Below, piece after piece: positions 23,002 to 31,833 of a stretch of DNA of 64,000 nt. The notes beneath the pieces are model-generated. The model made no database searches and had not been told where the DNA came from. It saw only the letters and a list, made by a program, of their open reading frames with translations. Origin of the DNA: Butyrivibrio sp. INlla14 (lineage in GTDB: Bacteria > Bacillota > Clostridia > Lachnospirales > Lachnospiraceae); NCBI RefSeq assembly GCF_900102515.1, contig NZ_FMVS01000023.1, positions 1 through 64,000 on the forward strand, given 5' to 3'. Numbering within the stretch: position 1 is the first letter of the stretch; each line of letters starts with the position of its first letter. Made by a program: the position numbers and the translations under genes.

Positions 23002-25431
23002 TTAAATTTTATCAGAAATTAAGGCTTTTTTCTGTATTTTTTTCTCAATACTGGTAAAAATTTTAGTAAGGTAACGCATAAATGGTTCCGTTGCTATAGC
23101 AAACAAAACAAAAAGCATAATACACTCAACTGAAACATAACTGATTGAAAACAGATCATGGAAGAAAAATGCTCCCGCCATCATCCCGATAATACATCCT
23201 AGAAGAACCTTTACCCTATATGCATTAAATGGAGCCGAAATATTGGCAAGAATAATAAATCCTACAATTGCCAAAAGAAATGTTGATGCAACAGATATAT
23301 CCTCCGGATTAACACCAAACGTATTTCCAAACACAACAAGGGCAGCTATTGCAAAAAAGTCCGTCAAAGCCGCAGGCATTGCCTTTAATAATACCTTTAC
23401 AAGGAAATGACCTTGTATCCTTTTGTTATTGGGCTCCATAGCCAGGAAAAATCCTGGAATTCCAATATTCACAAGGCTCACCATAGTGATCTGAGAAGGT
23501 TGAAGAGGATAAGTAAGTACACTGATTATAGAAAACAGTGCAAGTAGCAGTGAAAAAATATTCTTAACAAGGAACAGTGTTGCTGTTCGCTCTATATTAT
23601 TTATATTTCTCCTGCCCTCTGAAACAATCCCTCTCATTCTGGAAAAATCGCTATCGAAAAGGACAACCTGTGCTGCCTGGATTGCAGCATCAGACCCGGC
23701 TGCCATAGCTATAGAGCAGTCTGCATCCTTCATAGCCAGGATATCATTTACACCATCACCTGTCATAGCAACAGTTCTGCCATTTTTCTTGAGGGCATTA
23801 ATTATCTTCTGCTTCTGTTCAGGAGACACTCTTCCAAATACAGTTGTTTTCTCAACAAGTTCTGATATATCTTCATCCTGCATATTGCTGGCATCTATAT
23901 ATCTTCCTGCGTTATCTATCCCTGCATTTTTAGCCACTTCTGAAACAGTAATAGGGCTATCACCAGAAATAACCTTAATCTCTACACCCTGCTTCTTGAA
24001 AAATTCAAAAGTATCTCTCGCATTTTCCCTGATAGGATTTTGCATCAAAATAAATGCTATCGGAATATTAAGGGCACCTTCTAGACTCGCCTGAGGAACA
24101 GGCAAGGAAACCGGACCATTAACAGGATCTAAGATTGAAGACTCATCCGCGCCTCCGTAGTATCTTGCAAAGCAAAGAACCCTCAGTCCCTTCTGGGCAA
24201 AAGAGTTTATCCTATCGCTATAGTTCTCATACAAGCCTCCTAGCACAAATTCAGGAGCTCCAAGAACATATGTTGAATCATCGAACTGCACTGAACTATA
24301 TTTATACTTGGAAGAAAACGCATGAAAACTAATGCACGTTCTACCAGTTGCAGATTTAAAATAATCCTCAAGAGCATGCATTGTAATATTATCATCCGGA
24401 ACGCATCCTATATAATCAGAAATCAGAGTATTTACTGCAAGAAGCTTATCATCCGCATCCTCTATATCTGGATCAGCAAGGACAGCATCTGCAACAAGCA
24501 TACTATTATCAGTAATAGTTCCTGTCTTGTCCACGCATATAGTGTCCACCCTGGCAAGTGTTTCTATACTACGCATGTCATGGAGCAGAACCTTTTCCTT
24601 GGCAAGTCTTATGGTACTAAGTCCCAGTGTAATGCTAAGCAAAAGATAAAGTCCCTCAGGAATCATTCCAATAAGAGCAGCAACTACAGATGGCACTGTC
24701 TCTGCAAATGAATTTCCTTGAACATAAAAGCTCTGTATAAAAAGAGCTATTCCAATAGGAATAATAGCAATACCGGCAGCTACCACTATCCTATTTATGG
24801 ACTTTACCATATCAGACTGATCAGATGCAGGCATTTTCTTGGCCTTTAGCATAAGCTGAGAAATATAAGAGTCTGCACCAACCTTGGTAAGCCTTGCAAG
24901 GCACCTTCCAGAAACAACAAAACTTCCAGACATAAGGTCAGAGCCTTCTTGCTTAATGATTTCGTCAGCCTCTCCAGTAAGAAGAGCCTCGTTGACAGCA
25001 ATCTCCCCTTCAAGGACTACAGCATCTGCACAGATCTGACTACCAGCTGTTAAAAGAACTACATCTCCCAGAACAAGCTTATCAATAGCTACAATGTCCT
25101 CTGCACCATCTCTTATAGCAGTAGCAGTAGCCTGATTCAAAACATTGAGCCTGTCCAGTACCTTTTTCGCTTTAAGTTCCTGCGCTATACCTATAAGCGA
25201 GTTACAGATAATAACCGGCAAAAAGGTAAGCGAATTAAAGGCACCAGAAACTATCAACAGGATAGCCATTATAAGAAAAATCAGGTTAAAATAGGTAAAT
25301 ACATTTTCCTTGATGATATCTGCTGTAGTCTTTGCTGTATTGTCAAGCTGAGTATTCCCATACCCTTGGGCATGAAGTTCCTTGGCCTTAGCTGTAGATA
25401 ATCCTACATTTATCTCGTCGTACATATTCAT
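23002..25431 (-). CDS. Cation-translocating P-type ATPase (CtpE-like)
   Basis: The 809-aa protein has the phosphorylation motif CVDKTGT near residue 300, the actuator motif LLTGEADEI near 152, the hinge TGDGVNDILAMKDADCSIAMA near 555 and a membrane motif GMIPEGLYLLLS near 255. The last resembles the PEGL motif of P2-type pumps and mycobacterial CtpE. It has no N-terminal metal-binding domain or CPC motif, so it is not a Cu/Zn/Cd exporter. Calcium or magnesium transport is possible, but the ion is not readable. Its ATG overlaps the minE stop (ATGA), an unexpected coupling to the division-site genes. Confidence 0.88.
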   Translation of the reverse strand: MNMYDEINVGLSTAKAKELHAQGYGNTQLDNTAKTTADIIKENVFTYFNLIFLIMAILLIVSGAFNSLTFLPVIICNSLIGIAQELKAKKVLDRLNVLNQATATAIRDGAEDIVAIDKLVLGDVVLLTAGSQICADAVVLEGEIAVNEALLTGEADEIIKQEGSDLMSGSFVVSGRCLARLTKVGADSYISQLMLKAKKMPASDQSDMVKSINRIVVAAGIAIIPIGIALFIQSFYVQGNSFAETVPSVVAALIGMIPEGLYLLLSITLGLSTIRLAKEKVLLHDMRSIETLARVDTICVDKTGTITDNSMLVADAVLADPDIEDADDKLLAVNTLISDYIGCVPDDNITMHALEDYFKSATGRTCISFHAFSSKYKYSSVQFDDSTYVLGAPEFVLGGLYENYSDRINSFAQKGLRVLCFARYYGGADESSILDPVNGPVSLPVPQASLEGALNIPIAFILMQNPIRENARDTFEFFKKQGVEIKVISGDSPITVSEVAKNAGIDNAGRYIDASNMQDEDISELVEKTTVFGRVSPEQKQKIINALKKNGRTVAMTGDGVNDILAMKDADCSIAMAAGSDAAIQAAQVVLFDSDFSRMRGIVSEGRRNINNIERTATLFLVKNIFSLLLALFSIISVLTYPLQPSQITMVSLVNIGIPGFFLAMEPNNKRIQGHFLVKVLLKAMPAALTDFFAIAALVVFGNTFGVNPEDISVASTFLLAIVGFIILANISAPFNAYRVKVLLGCIIGMMAGAFFFHDLFSISYVSVECIMLFVLFAIATEPFMRYLTKIFTSIEKKIQKKALISDKI

Positions 25432-25709
25432 TTCTTCATGTTATGATTCATGTTCTTGATAGGGATGTTAGCATAAAGAGCTGGCACAGTCTTGCCATCA
25501 TTTTCCTCTGTATCCATCTGGGTAAAGTTAATATCAATACCCTCCATATCAATCTCTGCATATTTAGAAAGAACTTCTATAATATCGCTTCTGATTCTCT
25601 GCATTATTTCAGGGGAACATGTGGCACGATCTGAAACAAGTACAAGTTTAAGTCTGTCTTTCGCAACATCACTTGAAGATTTCTTTTTGAAAAAATCTGA
25701 TAGTTTCAT
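25428..25709 (-). CDS. minE: Cell division topological specificity factor MinE
   Basis: AAGGGGGAGG before ATG 25709 sets the start (93 aa). The N-terminal amphipathic helix MKLSDFFKKKSSSDVAKDRL, the MinD-binding stretch LKLVLVSDRATCSPEIMQRI and the C-terminal dimer strand DINFTQMD match MinE. It drives MinD off the membrane and creates the oscillation that puts the division site in the cell middle. The gene is 16 bp after minD and overlaps the P-type ATPase start. Confidence 0.94.
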   Translation of the reverse strand: MKLSDFFKKKSSSDVAKDRLKLVLVSDRATCSPEIMQRIRSDIIEVLSKYAEIDMEGIDINFTQMDTEENDGKTVPALYANIPIKNMNHNMKK

Positions 25710-25725
25710 TAGTCCCTCCCCCTTA

Positions 25726-26505
25726 TTATTTCTTCTTAAACCAAGAGAAAATTCCTTTCTTAGCATCAAGATCTAAAAATGGAACCTGTTCGCCTATTAC
25801 TCTGCGGCAAATATTCATATATGCCTGTCCGGCAAGTGAATTATCGCCAACTAAAGGCTCACCGTTATTAGTAGCAACAACAATGTTCTCGTCATCAGGA
25901 ACCTGGCCGATCAGATCGATTGCAAGGATATCGATTACATCCTCTGCAGACATCATATCCCCTCTCTTGACCATATCTGGACGAAGTCTGTTGACAATAA
26001 GGGCAGTCTGCTTGATCTCATTGGCTTCAAGAAGACCAATTATTCTGTCTGCATCACGTACAGCAGAAACCTCAGGTGTTGTTACAACAAGTGCCCTATC
26101 AGCACCAGCAATAGCATTCTTAAATCCCTGCTCAATTCCAGCAGGACAATCCAGAATTATATAGTCATATTCCTGCTTGAGTTCCTCTGTAAGTTTCTTC
26201 ATCTGCTCAGGAGTAACGCTTGTCTTGTCCTTGGTCTGAGCGGCAGGTAAAAGAAATAATGAATCATATTTCTTATCCCTGATAAGAGCCTGCTTGAGTT
26301 TGCAGTTTCCCTCTATTACATCTACAAGATTATATACAATCCTGTTCTCCAGACCCATGACAACATCAAGGTTACGAAGTCCTATATCAGTGTCAATAAG
26401 TACAACCTTCTTGTTAAGTTTGGCAAGGCCTGTACCAAGGTTAGCAGTTGTAGTAGTCTTACCTACACCGCCCTTACCAGATGTTATTACGATAACTTCT
26501 CCCAT
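25726..26505 (-). CDS. minD: Septum-site determining ATPase MinD
   Basis: GGAGGA before ATG 26505 sets the start; the upstream TTG lies inside the ribosome binding site. The 259-aa product has the deviant Walker A VITSGKGGVGKTTTTANLG, the LDCPAGIEQGF switch and the C-terminal amphipathic membrane-targeting helix KKGIFSWFKKK. It recruits MinC to the membrane and is displaced by MinE. Second gene of minCDE. Confidence 0.97.
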   Translation of the reverse strand: MGEVIVITSGKGGVGKTTTTANLGTGLAKLNKKVVLIDTDIGLRNLDVVMGLENRIVYNLVDVIEGNCKLKQALIRDKKYDSLFLLPAAQTKDKTSVTPEQMKKLTEELKQEYDYIILDCPAGIEQGFKNAIAGADRALVVTTPEVSAVRDADRIIGLLEANEIKQTALIVNRLRPDMVKRGDMMSAEDVIDILAIDLIGQVPDDENIVVATNNGEPLVGDNSLAGQAYMNICRRVIGEQVPFLDLDAKKGIFSWFKKK

Positions 26506-26521
26506 ATCTTCCTCCAATTAT

Positions 26522-27274
26522 TTACTTACTAAACTGTCTAAGGAACGAAGGTCCATAGGAGGTCTTAACAATATGACCATTCTCTATATAAGCTACCTCC
26601 GGCTCATTCTCATCAGTTTTTAGTCTCTTTTTCTTAAATTTGAGCTTGGGTCCTTTCTCAGCATCAGGTGAAATTGCAATTGCATCTGCAATCCTGACCT
26701 GAAGAGGATTGAGTTTTAGAGCCATTACTATAGCTCCATGATCTCCGCCAGCTCCGGCAAAAGCATTGCCTCTTAGCTCACCAAGGATAAAAATACTACC
26801 ATATGAAGTGACACTTGCACCTGGTTTAACATCTCCCAGGATCACTACATTTTGCTTACAGGAAACATCCTGACCAGAACGAAGATTACCAACAAGAACC
26901 TGCGCATTATTATCGCAGTCTGTTGATATATCTGTGGTATTTGTATCAGCAGGACTTGTATGATCATCAGCCTCATGGATCTTATCTTGCTGACTCCTCA
27001 TATTAAAAAGTCTCTCTGTCTCAGATTCCTCATCAATTATGCAAGTAATCGTCAGCTGAGTATTATCTGCTATTATCTGCATAACCTCATGTTCCTCTTC
27101 TTCAGAAAGATTTCTCCCTCTAACGATAAGTCCCATCTTGTTCTTGCCAAGGAATGAAGATGCCTCAATAAAGTGGCTCTTAATTTCCCCGCGAAGATCA
27201 GAAAATGCCACATCAGGATCAAGTACTAGAATTATCCCCGATTTAGTGCCTTTAATAGTTACAGAACTGTTCAA
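26522..27274 (-). CDS. minC: Septum-site determining protein MinC
   Basis: The 250-aa product has an N-terminal FtsZ-inhibiting domain (VTIKGTKSGIILVLDPD ... SHFIEASSFLGKNKMGL) and the C-terminal beta-helix that binds MinD: VGNLRSGQDVSCKQNVVILG, then DVKPGASVTSYGSIFILGEL and GNAFAGAGGDHGAIVMALKL. About 40 polar residues link the two domains. It opens the minCDE operon, 16 bp before minD. Confidence 0.93.
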   Translation of the reverse strand: MNSSVTIKGTKSGIILVLDPDVAFSDLRGEIKSHFIEASSFLGKNKMGLIVRGRNLSEEEEHEVMQIIADNTQLTITCIIDEESETERLFNMRSQQDKIHEADDHTSPADTNTTDISTDCDNNAQVLVGNLRSGQDVSCKQNVVILGDVKPGASVTSYGSIFILGELRGNAFAGAGGDHGAIVMALKLNPLQVRIADAIAISPDAEKGPKLKFKKKRLKTDENEPEVAYIENGHIVKTSYGPSFLRQFSK

Positions 27275-27343
27275 AACTTAATACTCCCAACAAAGTCTTC
27301 TAAAAAATCGTACCTTATTAGTATACAACAAAATCCTAATAAG

Positions 27344-27375
27344 AAAAGAGCTCCGGAAAGATTTCCGAAGCTCCG
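27344..27375 (-). terminator. Terminator of rpsB-tsf
   Basis: GAGCTCCGGAAA and TTTCCGAAGCTC pair with one mismatch, with a 2-base loop; the minus strand continues in TTTTC. It lies 20 bases after the tsf stop. Confidence 0.85.
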
Positions 27376-27393
27376 TAAAAATCTAAATTATAA

Positions 27394-28347
27394 TTAGTTA
27401 AGACCAGCTGCCTGCTTAGCAACTTCCTCAGCGAAGTTCTCGTTCTTCTTCTCTATACCTTCACCAGTCTCGAAACGTACAAATCTCTTGATTGAAAGGT
27501 TAGCGTTGTTAGCCTTACCAACCTGAGCAAGATACTGTCCAACTGACTGCTTGCCATCCTCAGCCTTTACATAAACCTGATCGTTAAGGCAGATTTCCTT
27601 GAACTCTTTGTTAAGACGTCCAATAAGCATCTTCTCGATGATCTCCTGAGGCTTTCTCTTACCCTCTGGAAGCTCCTCGTTCTCCTTCATAGCCTGTGCA
27701 AGAAGAATCTCCTTCTCGTGGTTTCTGTACTCCTCTGAAATTTCATCAGATGAAACAAATTTAGGATTAAGAGCTGCAACCTGCATAGCTACGTTCTTAA
27801 CAGCTTCTTTGATTTCGTCGTTAACAACATCTGTAGCAGCCTCAACGATAACAGAAATTCTTCCGCCACCATGTACATAAGGAACTACAATACCATTCTC
27901 TGCAACAACCTTCTCAAATCTTCTGATAGAAATTTTCTCTGAGATAACTGCTGTAATCTCTACAAGTGCATCATTTACTGTCTGAGCCTCATTCTGGTTC
28001 CACTTCTCAGCCATGAATGAATCCATGTCCTTAGAATCAGAATTAACTGCCTGTGTAGCAACTGCCTCAACAAATGCCTGGAACTTATCATTCTGTGCAA
28101 CGAAGTCAGTCTCTGAGTTAACCTCTACAACTGCTGCTGTCTTGTCGTCCTTTGTAGCTACTCTTGTAAGACCCTCAGCTGCGATTCTGCTAGCCTTCTT
28201 CTCAGCCTTCATAATACCATTTTTTCTAAGATACTCAACGGCTGCATCCATATCTCCGTTAGTCTCTGTAAGAGCCTTCTTGCACTCCATCATACCTGCG
28301 CCAGTTGACTCACGTAACTCTTTAACCATTGCTGCTGTGATAGCCAT
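27394..28347 (-). CDS. tsf: Elongation factor Ts
   Basis: GGAGG before ATG 28347 sets the start (317 aa, MAITAAMVKELRESTGAGMM). The N-terminal UBA-like domain with KELRESTGAGMMECKKAL, the TDFVAQNDKF motif that contacts EF-Tu and two EF-Ts core repeats are present. It exchanges GDP for GTP on EF-Tu. It follows rpsB with a hairpin between them, as in many bacteria. Confidence 0.97.
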   Translation of the reverse strand: MAITAAMVKELRESTGAGMMECKKALTETNGDMDAAVEYLRKNGIMKAEKKASRIAAEGLTRVATKDDKTAAVVEVNSETDFVAQNDKFQAFVEAVATQAVNSDSKDMDSFMAEKWNQNEAQTVNDALVEITAVISEKISIRRFEKVVAENGIVVPYVHGGGRISVIVEAATDVVNDEIKEAVKNVAMQVAALNPKFVSSDEISEEYRNHEKEILLAQAMKENEELPEGKRKPQEIIEKMLIGRLNKEFKEICLNDQVYVKAEDGKQSVGQYLAQVGKANNANLSIKRFVRFETGEGIEKKNENFAEEVAKQAAGLN

Positions 28348-28381
28348 TTTGTTTTCCTCCGTATATTTGATTGTATAAAAA

Positions 28382-28445
28382 TCATGAGACAAGACTCAGA
28401 ACCCAATGGATTCTGAGTTTTGGCATCTGCCATCACTTGTCTCAT
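28382..28445 (-). terminator. Nested hairpin between rpsB and tsf (terminator or attenuator)
   Basis: The outer arms ATGAGACAAG (28384-28393) and CTTGTCTCAT (28436-28445) are perfect over 10 bp. The inner arms ACTCAGAA (28394-28401) and TTCTGAGT (28411-28418) are perfect over 8 bp. The minus strand continues with T5. The structure would lower tsf expression relative to rpsB or protect the upstream mRNA. Confidence 0.7.
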
Positions 28446-28452
28446 TAAAAAA

Positions 28453-29205
28453 TTACTCGTTAACTTCCTCAGCCTCTGCCTCAGCATCCTCTGCTACATA
28501 ATCAGCTGCAGCATCAGACTCAGCACCCTGATTAGCCTCGATTACAGCATCTGCCATCTTACCAACGATAAGCTTAACAGCTCTGATAGCATCATCGTTA
28601 CCAGGAATGATGAAATCAAGCTCTTCTGGATCACAGTTTGTATCGCCGATACCAATAAGTGTGATTCCAAGAGACTCAGCTTCCTGAATGCAGATTCTCT
28701 CCTTCTTAGGATCTACTACAAAGATAGCGTCAGGGATTCTCTTCATATCTCTGATTCCACCAAGATTAGCCTGAAGTTTAGCAAGCTCTTTCTTGAGCTG
28801 AGCAACTTCCTTCTTAGGAAGAACATCAAATGTTCCATCTTCCTGCATCTTCTCGATAGCCTTCATTCTAGCGATTCTGCTCTGGATTGTCTTGAAGTTT
28901 GTAAGCATACCGCCGAGCCATCTCTCGTTTACATAGTACATACCGCAACGCTCTGCCTCAGTCTTAACTGCGTCCTGAGCCTGCTTCTTAGTACCTACGA
29001 AAAGGATTGTTCCACCCTGCTGTGCAATCTCGAATACTGCCTTGTAAGCCTCATCAACCTTAACAACTGACTTCTGAAGGTCGATAATGTGGATACCATT
29101 TCTCTCTGTGAAGATGTAAGGAGCCATTTTAGGGTTCCATCTTCTTGTCTGGTGACCAAAGTGTACACCTGCCTCAAGTAACTGCTTCATTGATACAACG
29201 CTCAT
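28453..29205 (-). CDS. rpsB: 30S ribosomal protein S2
   Basis: GGAGGT before ATG 29205 sets the start (250 aa, [20 protein letters not shown]). The family signatures [18 protein letters not shown] and the P-D-A-I-F-V-V-D stretch are present. The last ~20 residues are very acidic ([13 protein letters not shown]). It has its own promoter and a long structured leader. Confidence 0.97.
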   Translation of the reverse strand: MSVVSMKQLLEAGVHFGHQTRRWNPKMAPYIFTERNGIHIIDLQKSVVKVDEAYKAVFEIAQQGGTILFVGTKKQAQDAVKTEAERCGMYYVNERWLGGMLTNFKTIQSRIARMKAIEKMQEDGTFDVLPKKEVAQLKKELAKLQANLGGIRDMKRIPDAIFVVDPKKERICIQEAESLGITLIGIGDTNCDPEELDFIIPGNDDAIRAVKLIVGKMADAVIEANQGAESDAAADYVAEDAEAEAEEVNE

Positions 29206-29400
29206 GTTATTACCTCCATTTGGTTTAATCTTCCGCACATCCCTGGTCAGGTGGTTCGCAGAAAGCGTCATCTCTGCGCCTGGCTCTCTGGCTGATCAGT
29301 TATAACTGACACCGGCTAGAGAATTAGATATGCGTGTATAATATTGTTACTGCCATTAGCAGTCTGTAATTATGGGCATAATTATCCCACAAATCAACAG
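29206..29400 (-). promoter_or_regulatory. Structured 5' leader of rpsB, probable autoregulatory RNA
   Basis: The ~195-nt untranslated leader holds several self-complementary elements. These are TAATTATG/CATAATTA (29367-29384), CTGC/GCAG around TAATG (29350-29362 area), a perfect 14-base palindrome TCAGTTATAACTGA flanked by CTCT/AGAG (about 29281-29324), and GCAGA/TCTGC closer to the start codon. S2 is known to repress its own operon in several bacteria; this leader is a candidate site. Not matched to a named RNA family. Confidence 0.5.
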
Positions 29401-29407
29401 CTCTCTA

Positions 29408-29436
29408 ATATTAGCATAGCATTTATCAGATTTCAA
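29408..29436 (-). promoter_or_regulatory. Sigma-A promoter of rpsB-tsf
   Basis: On the minus strand TTGAAA (29436-29431) is followed after 17 bases by TAATAT (29413-29408), pointing into the rpsB leader. Confidence 0.75.
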
Positions 29437-29458
29437 CACTTTTTTGAGAATTTAAAAC

Positions 29459-29499
29459 GAAAAAAGAGATAGAAACACCATTATCATGTTCTATCTCTT
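29459..29499 (-). terminator. Terminator at the end of the fla/che supercluster
   Basis: AAGAGATAGAA and TTCTATCTCTT form an 11-bp perfect stem with a 14-base loop; the minus strand continues with a T run. It overlaps the stop codon of the last gene and separates the flagellar unit from the rpsB promoter. Confidence 0.85.
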
Positions 29500-30286
29500 A
29501 TCCCTTACATATTATTCTGGCTATATCTTCATAAGAAGAACCTGCAGGAATGGTCTTAACTCCAGATCTGATGATACGGTCCATCTTTCTTTCTATCAGG
29601 TAAGTATTAAAACTGGCAGCATTATCAATAACTCCTTCTTTATAAAGAATCTGCGCCACCTGATCAGATCCAAGTCCTCCCGGAATAGTAACTGTCTTGG
29701 TAGTAGAAGTTGTACTTCCAAGAACAGAACTTGTTTCAGTTTGGGTACTTGTCGTCAATTCTGCAGCTGCGGAAACTGTCTCTTCATTTTTTTCCTGTGA
29801 AATACCTGCAGTAGCATTATTGGAAGATTCAACTGTGGTATCAGAATTAGAAGAAGTCTTACTGGAAGTTTCTTTTGTAGATTCAGTTTCAGTTTTTCCC
29901 TTTTCTGATTCCTTACTGCTATCTTTTTTTTCATCTTTAGCCACTTCCGAAAGTGGTTTACTTGCACCAGCGACCCCTTGGTTGATTTCTTCAGAAATTT
30001 CGTCTCCTTCTTTATCCAATGACGCAATGGATGCAGATGAATCATCTGTGATTTCCTCACTTTCGACAGTAGTTTCAGAATTAAAACTACTGCTAGTTTT
30101 GATTTCCTGTTCAGCTTCAGATGACTGGCTCAAAACGCCACCATCCACCATTCCAAGAGCCTTGGCTCTTTCTATAACCTCGGCATCACTAATGGTAGCT
30201 TTCCTGCCACCAAGAGCAAAGCCCATAACAATCGCAGTAAGTATTATGCCTATACCCATTCCGCGAAGATAGTACTTTAGTTTCAT
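29498..30286 (-). CDS. Membrane-anchored protein with a MltG/YceG LysM-like C-terminal domain
   Basis: The 262-aa protein has one N-terminal membrane segment (GIGIILTAIVMGFALGG, about residues 11-27) and a long Ser/Thr/Glu-rich extracytoplasmic linker (about 50-195). It ends in a ~60-residue domain: GLGSDQVAQILYKEGVI ... FNTYLIERKMD ... IPAGSSYEDIARII. That pattern matches the small LysM-like subdomain in front of the catalytic domain of MltG. No transglycosylase active site follows, so it is probably a cell-wall-binding or localisation protein rather than an enzyme. It is the last gene of the flagellar unit. Confidence 0.6.
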   Translation of the reverse strand: MKLKYYLRGMGIGIILTAIVMGFALGGRKATISDAEVIERAKALGMVDGGVLSQSSEAEQEIKTSSSFNSETTVESEEITDDSSASIASLDKEGDEISEEINQGVAGASKPLSEVAKDEKKDSSKESEKGKTETESTKETSSKTSSNSDTTVESSNNATAGISQEKNEETVSAAAELTTSTQTETSSVLGSTTSTTKTVTIPGGLGSDQVAQILYKEGVIDNAASFNTYLIERKMDRIIRSGVKTIPAGSSYEDIARIICKG

Positions 30287-30320
30287 ACGTTTCTGTCCTT
30301 ATTGTAATGTAGTAAAAAAA

Positions 30321-31361
30321 TCATTTAACTTTCCTGTGTTTATTGGAAAGATCAATAACAAGCTTAACTTCTCCAATTCCAAGCCCCAGTTCTCTTGCTA
30401 TTACCATATTGGATTTGCCGGCTTTGTGCATTTCAATTATGCGTCTGTTCTGAGAAATAGGGTCATTAGCAGTTAATTCCTGCATATTTCTGTCAGGATT
30501 ATCTCTTCTGTCTGTTATTGGAACCACCTTGGAATTTTCAGGCTTATGGCCGATAACTCTAAGCTTTTTAACCTCTTCTTCAGGTATGACCTCAGCAGCG
30601 ATGTCGTGAAGTTCCTTTATATCCTTTTCAGAAACATATCCGCTTTCTATGGATGTATCATAATCCTCTTCATCATTGACAGGTCTGGCAGATATTTTTT
30701 CAACTTCATTATCTCCATGATCTTTAATGTCTTCTCTGTCATTATCTTTTTTGTCTGAGTTTTTCTCCTTATAAGGAATTCTGATACCACTAAGTTTATC
30801 TTCATCCTCATCAAGAAGGATTGCTCTTACATTTTTTTCTGGTTTATTCAAAGAATTAGTAAGATTTGTACTAGCTTCCTGAGCCATAGAAACAGAAGCC
30901 TTAGCATCTCTTGCAGCATCTTCGGCATCACGAACAGTAGCCTCAGCGTCTCTTACAGCTTGCTTGGCTTCATCAGTCTTTTTGGCAACTTCAGATACTA
31001 CATTAGAAAGATTCTTGTGCTTGTCATTTAGCATATCGTACATAAACATGACTTCATCATGATTCTTGTGAATGTCATTTATGACAGTATCCGAATATTC
31101 GTTTATTGCGGAAAGTTTCTCATTAGATATGCGCTCCATAGCGCGCTCTGTACGATCAAGAGAATTATCTACGGTGTTATCCACCATATTTTCGATGGTT
31201 TCCTTCTGATCCTCAACTTCACGACGAACAAGCTCACGAATTTCTCTCTCCATGAGCATTTTGTCCTCCTCGTCCATCTCTTTACCAGCTGGTAGAAGGT
31301 ACCCTAATATGATAGCTGCAAATCCTGCAACTATGAGAACAATCTCAGTAATGCTAATCAT
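30321..31361 (-). CDS. Membrane-anchored coiled-coil protein with SwrB/DUF6115-like C-terminal helix-turn-helix
   Basis: The 346-aa protein has an N-terminal membrane helix (ITEIVLIVAGFAAIILGYLL), a long cytosolic coiled coil (about residues 35-165, including five AEATVRDAEDAARDA-like heptads), a charged linker, and a C-terminal QNRRIIEMHKAGKSNMVIAR-ELGLGIGEVKLVIDL segment. The overall plan and position, downstream of the flagellar sigma factor, match SwrB of Bacillus, which promotes assembly of the flagellar export apparatus. This assignment rests on architecture and context. Confidence 0.6.
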   Translation of the reverse strand: MISITEIVLIVAGFAAIILGYLLPAGKEMDEEDKMLMEREIRELVRREVEDQKETIENMVDNTVDNSLDRTERAMERISNEKLSAINEYSDTVINDIHKNHDEVMFMYDMLNDKHKNLSNVVSEVAKKTDEAKQAVRDAEATVRDAEDAARDAKASVSMAQEASTNLTNSLNKPEKNVRAILLDEDEDKLSGIRIPYKEKNSDKKDNDREDIKDHGDNEVEKISARPVNDEEDYDTSIESGYVSEKDIKELHDIAAEVIPEEEVKKLRVIGHKPENSKVVPITDRRDNPDRNMQELTANDPISQNRRIIEMHKAGKSNMVIARELGLGIGEVKLVIDLSNKHRKVK

Positions 31362-31411
31362 CTCCGCCCAATCCCCTAAGTAAAATCAATTACTATTATA
31401 CCGTAAACATA

Positions 31412-31804
31412 TCAAATCTTCAAATCAAAACCTGACGAAATACCAAAATTTACAGGCTTACCATTCCGGTCAAGAACGTGACCTGCAATCTTCTCCATTT
31501 TGTCTGCTGACAGCTGTTTTTCAAGGATTGCGCTTTTCTCTTTACCCTCTTTAGATCCGCGTCTGTTCCTGCCACCGTCACCCATGTACTCGTTGCTGCC
31601 TTTGTCCTCAGCATCTGAATGAAGTTCCCCCGAACTTACATTTTCTTTTTCGGTAACCTGGCTTCTCTGATTGTCTACTTCCTGATTAAACTGAGCCTGG
31701 AAATTTCGCTGATCCATCAAAGGCCGCGCATCTTCCGCCGCCTTGATAGTCCCCACTTCACTTGTGGCCGCCATCACGCCAAATTCAATACGGTTAATCG
31801 ACAT
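31412..31804 (-). CDS. Conserved hypothetical protein of the flagellar cluster, 130 aa
   Basis: AAGGAGGTG 8 bases before ATG 31804 sets the start; a GTG nine bases earlier lies inside that signal. The protein is soluble, polar and rich in Asp, Glu, Asn and Ser, with the C-terminal VLDRNGKPVNFGISSGFDLK as its most structured part. I do not recognise a family. It lies between fapA and the SwrB-like gene in one strand and spacing, so a role in motility is suggested by context only. Confidence 0.55.
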   Translation of the reverse strand: MSINRIEFGVMAATSEVGTIKAAEDARPLMDQRNFQAQFNQEVDNQRSQVTEKENVSSGELHSDAEDKGSNEYMGDGGRNRRGSKEGKEKSAILEKQLSADKMEKIAGHVLDRNGKPVNFGISSGFDLKI

Positions 31805-31833
31805 GGCACCCACCTCCTTCCAAGCTTATTTTA

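Noticed and set aside
23002-25431. P-type ATPase as the copper exporter controlled by the CsoR-type protein
   Set aside because: It lacks the CPC motif and metal-binding domains of copper pumps and is in a different operon, coupled to minE.
29697-30272. Plus-strand 191-codon frame opposite the MltG-like gene
   Set aside because: It reflects the Ser/Thr/Glu-rich linker read on the other strand; no start signal and no recognisable domain.
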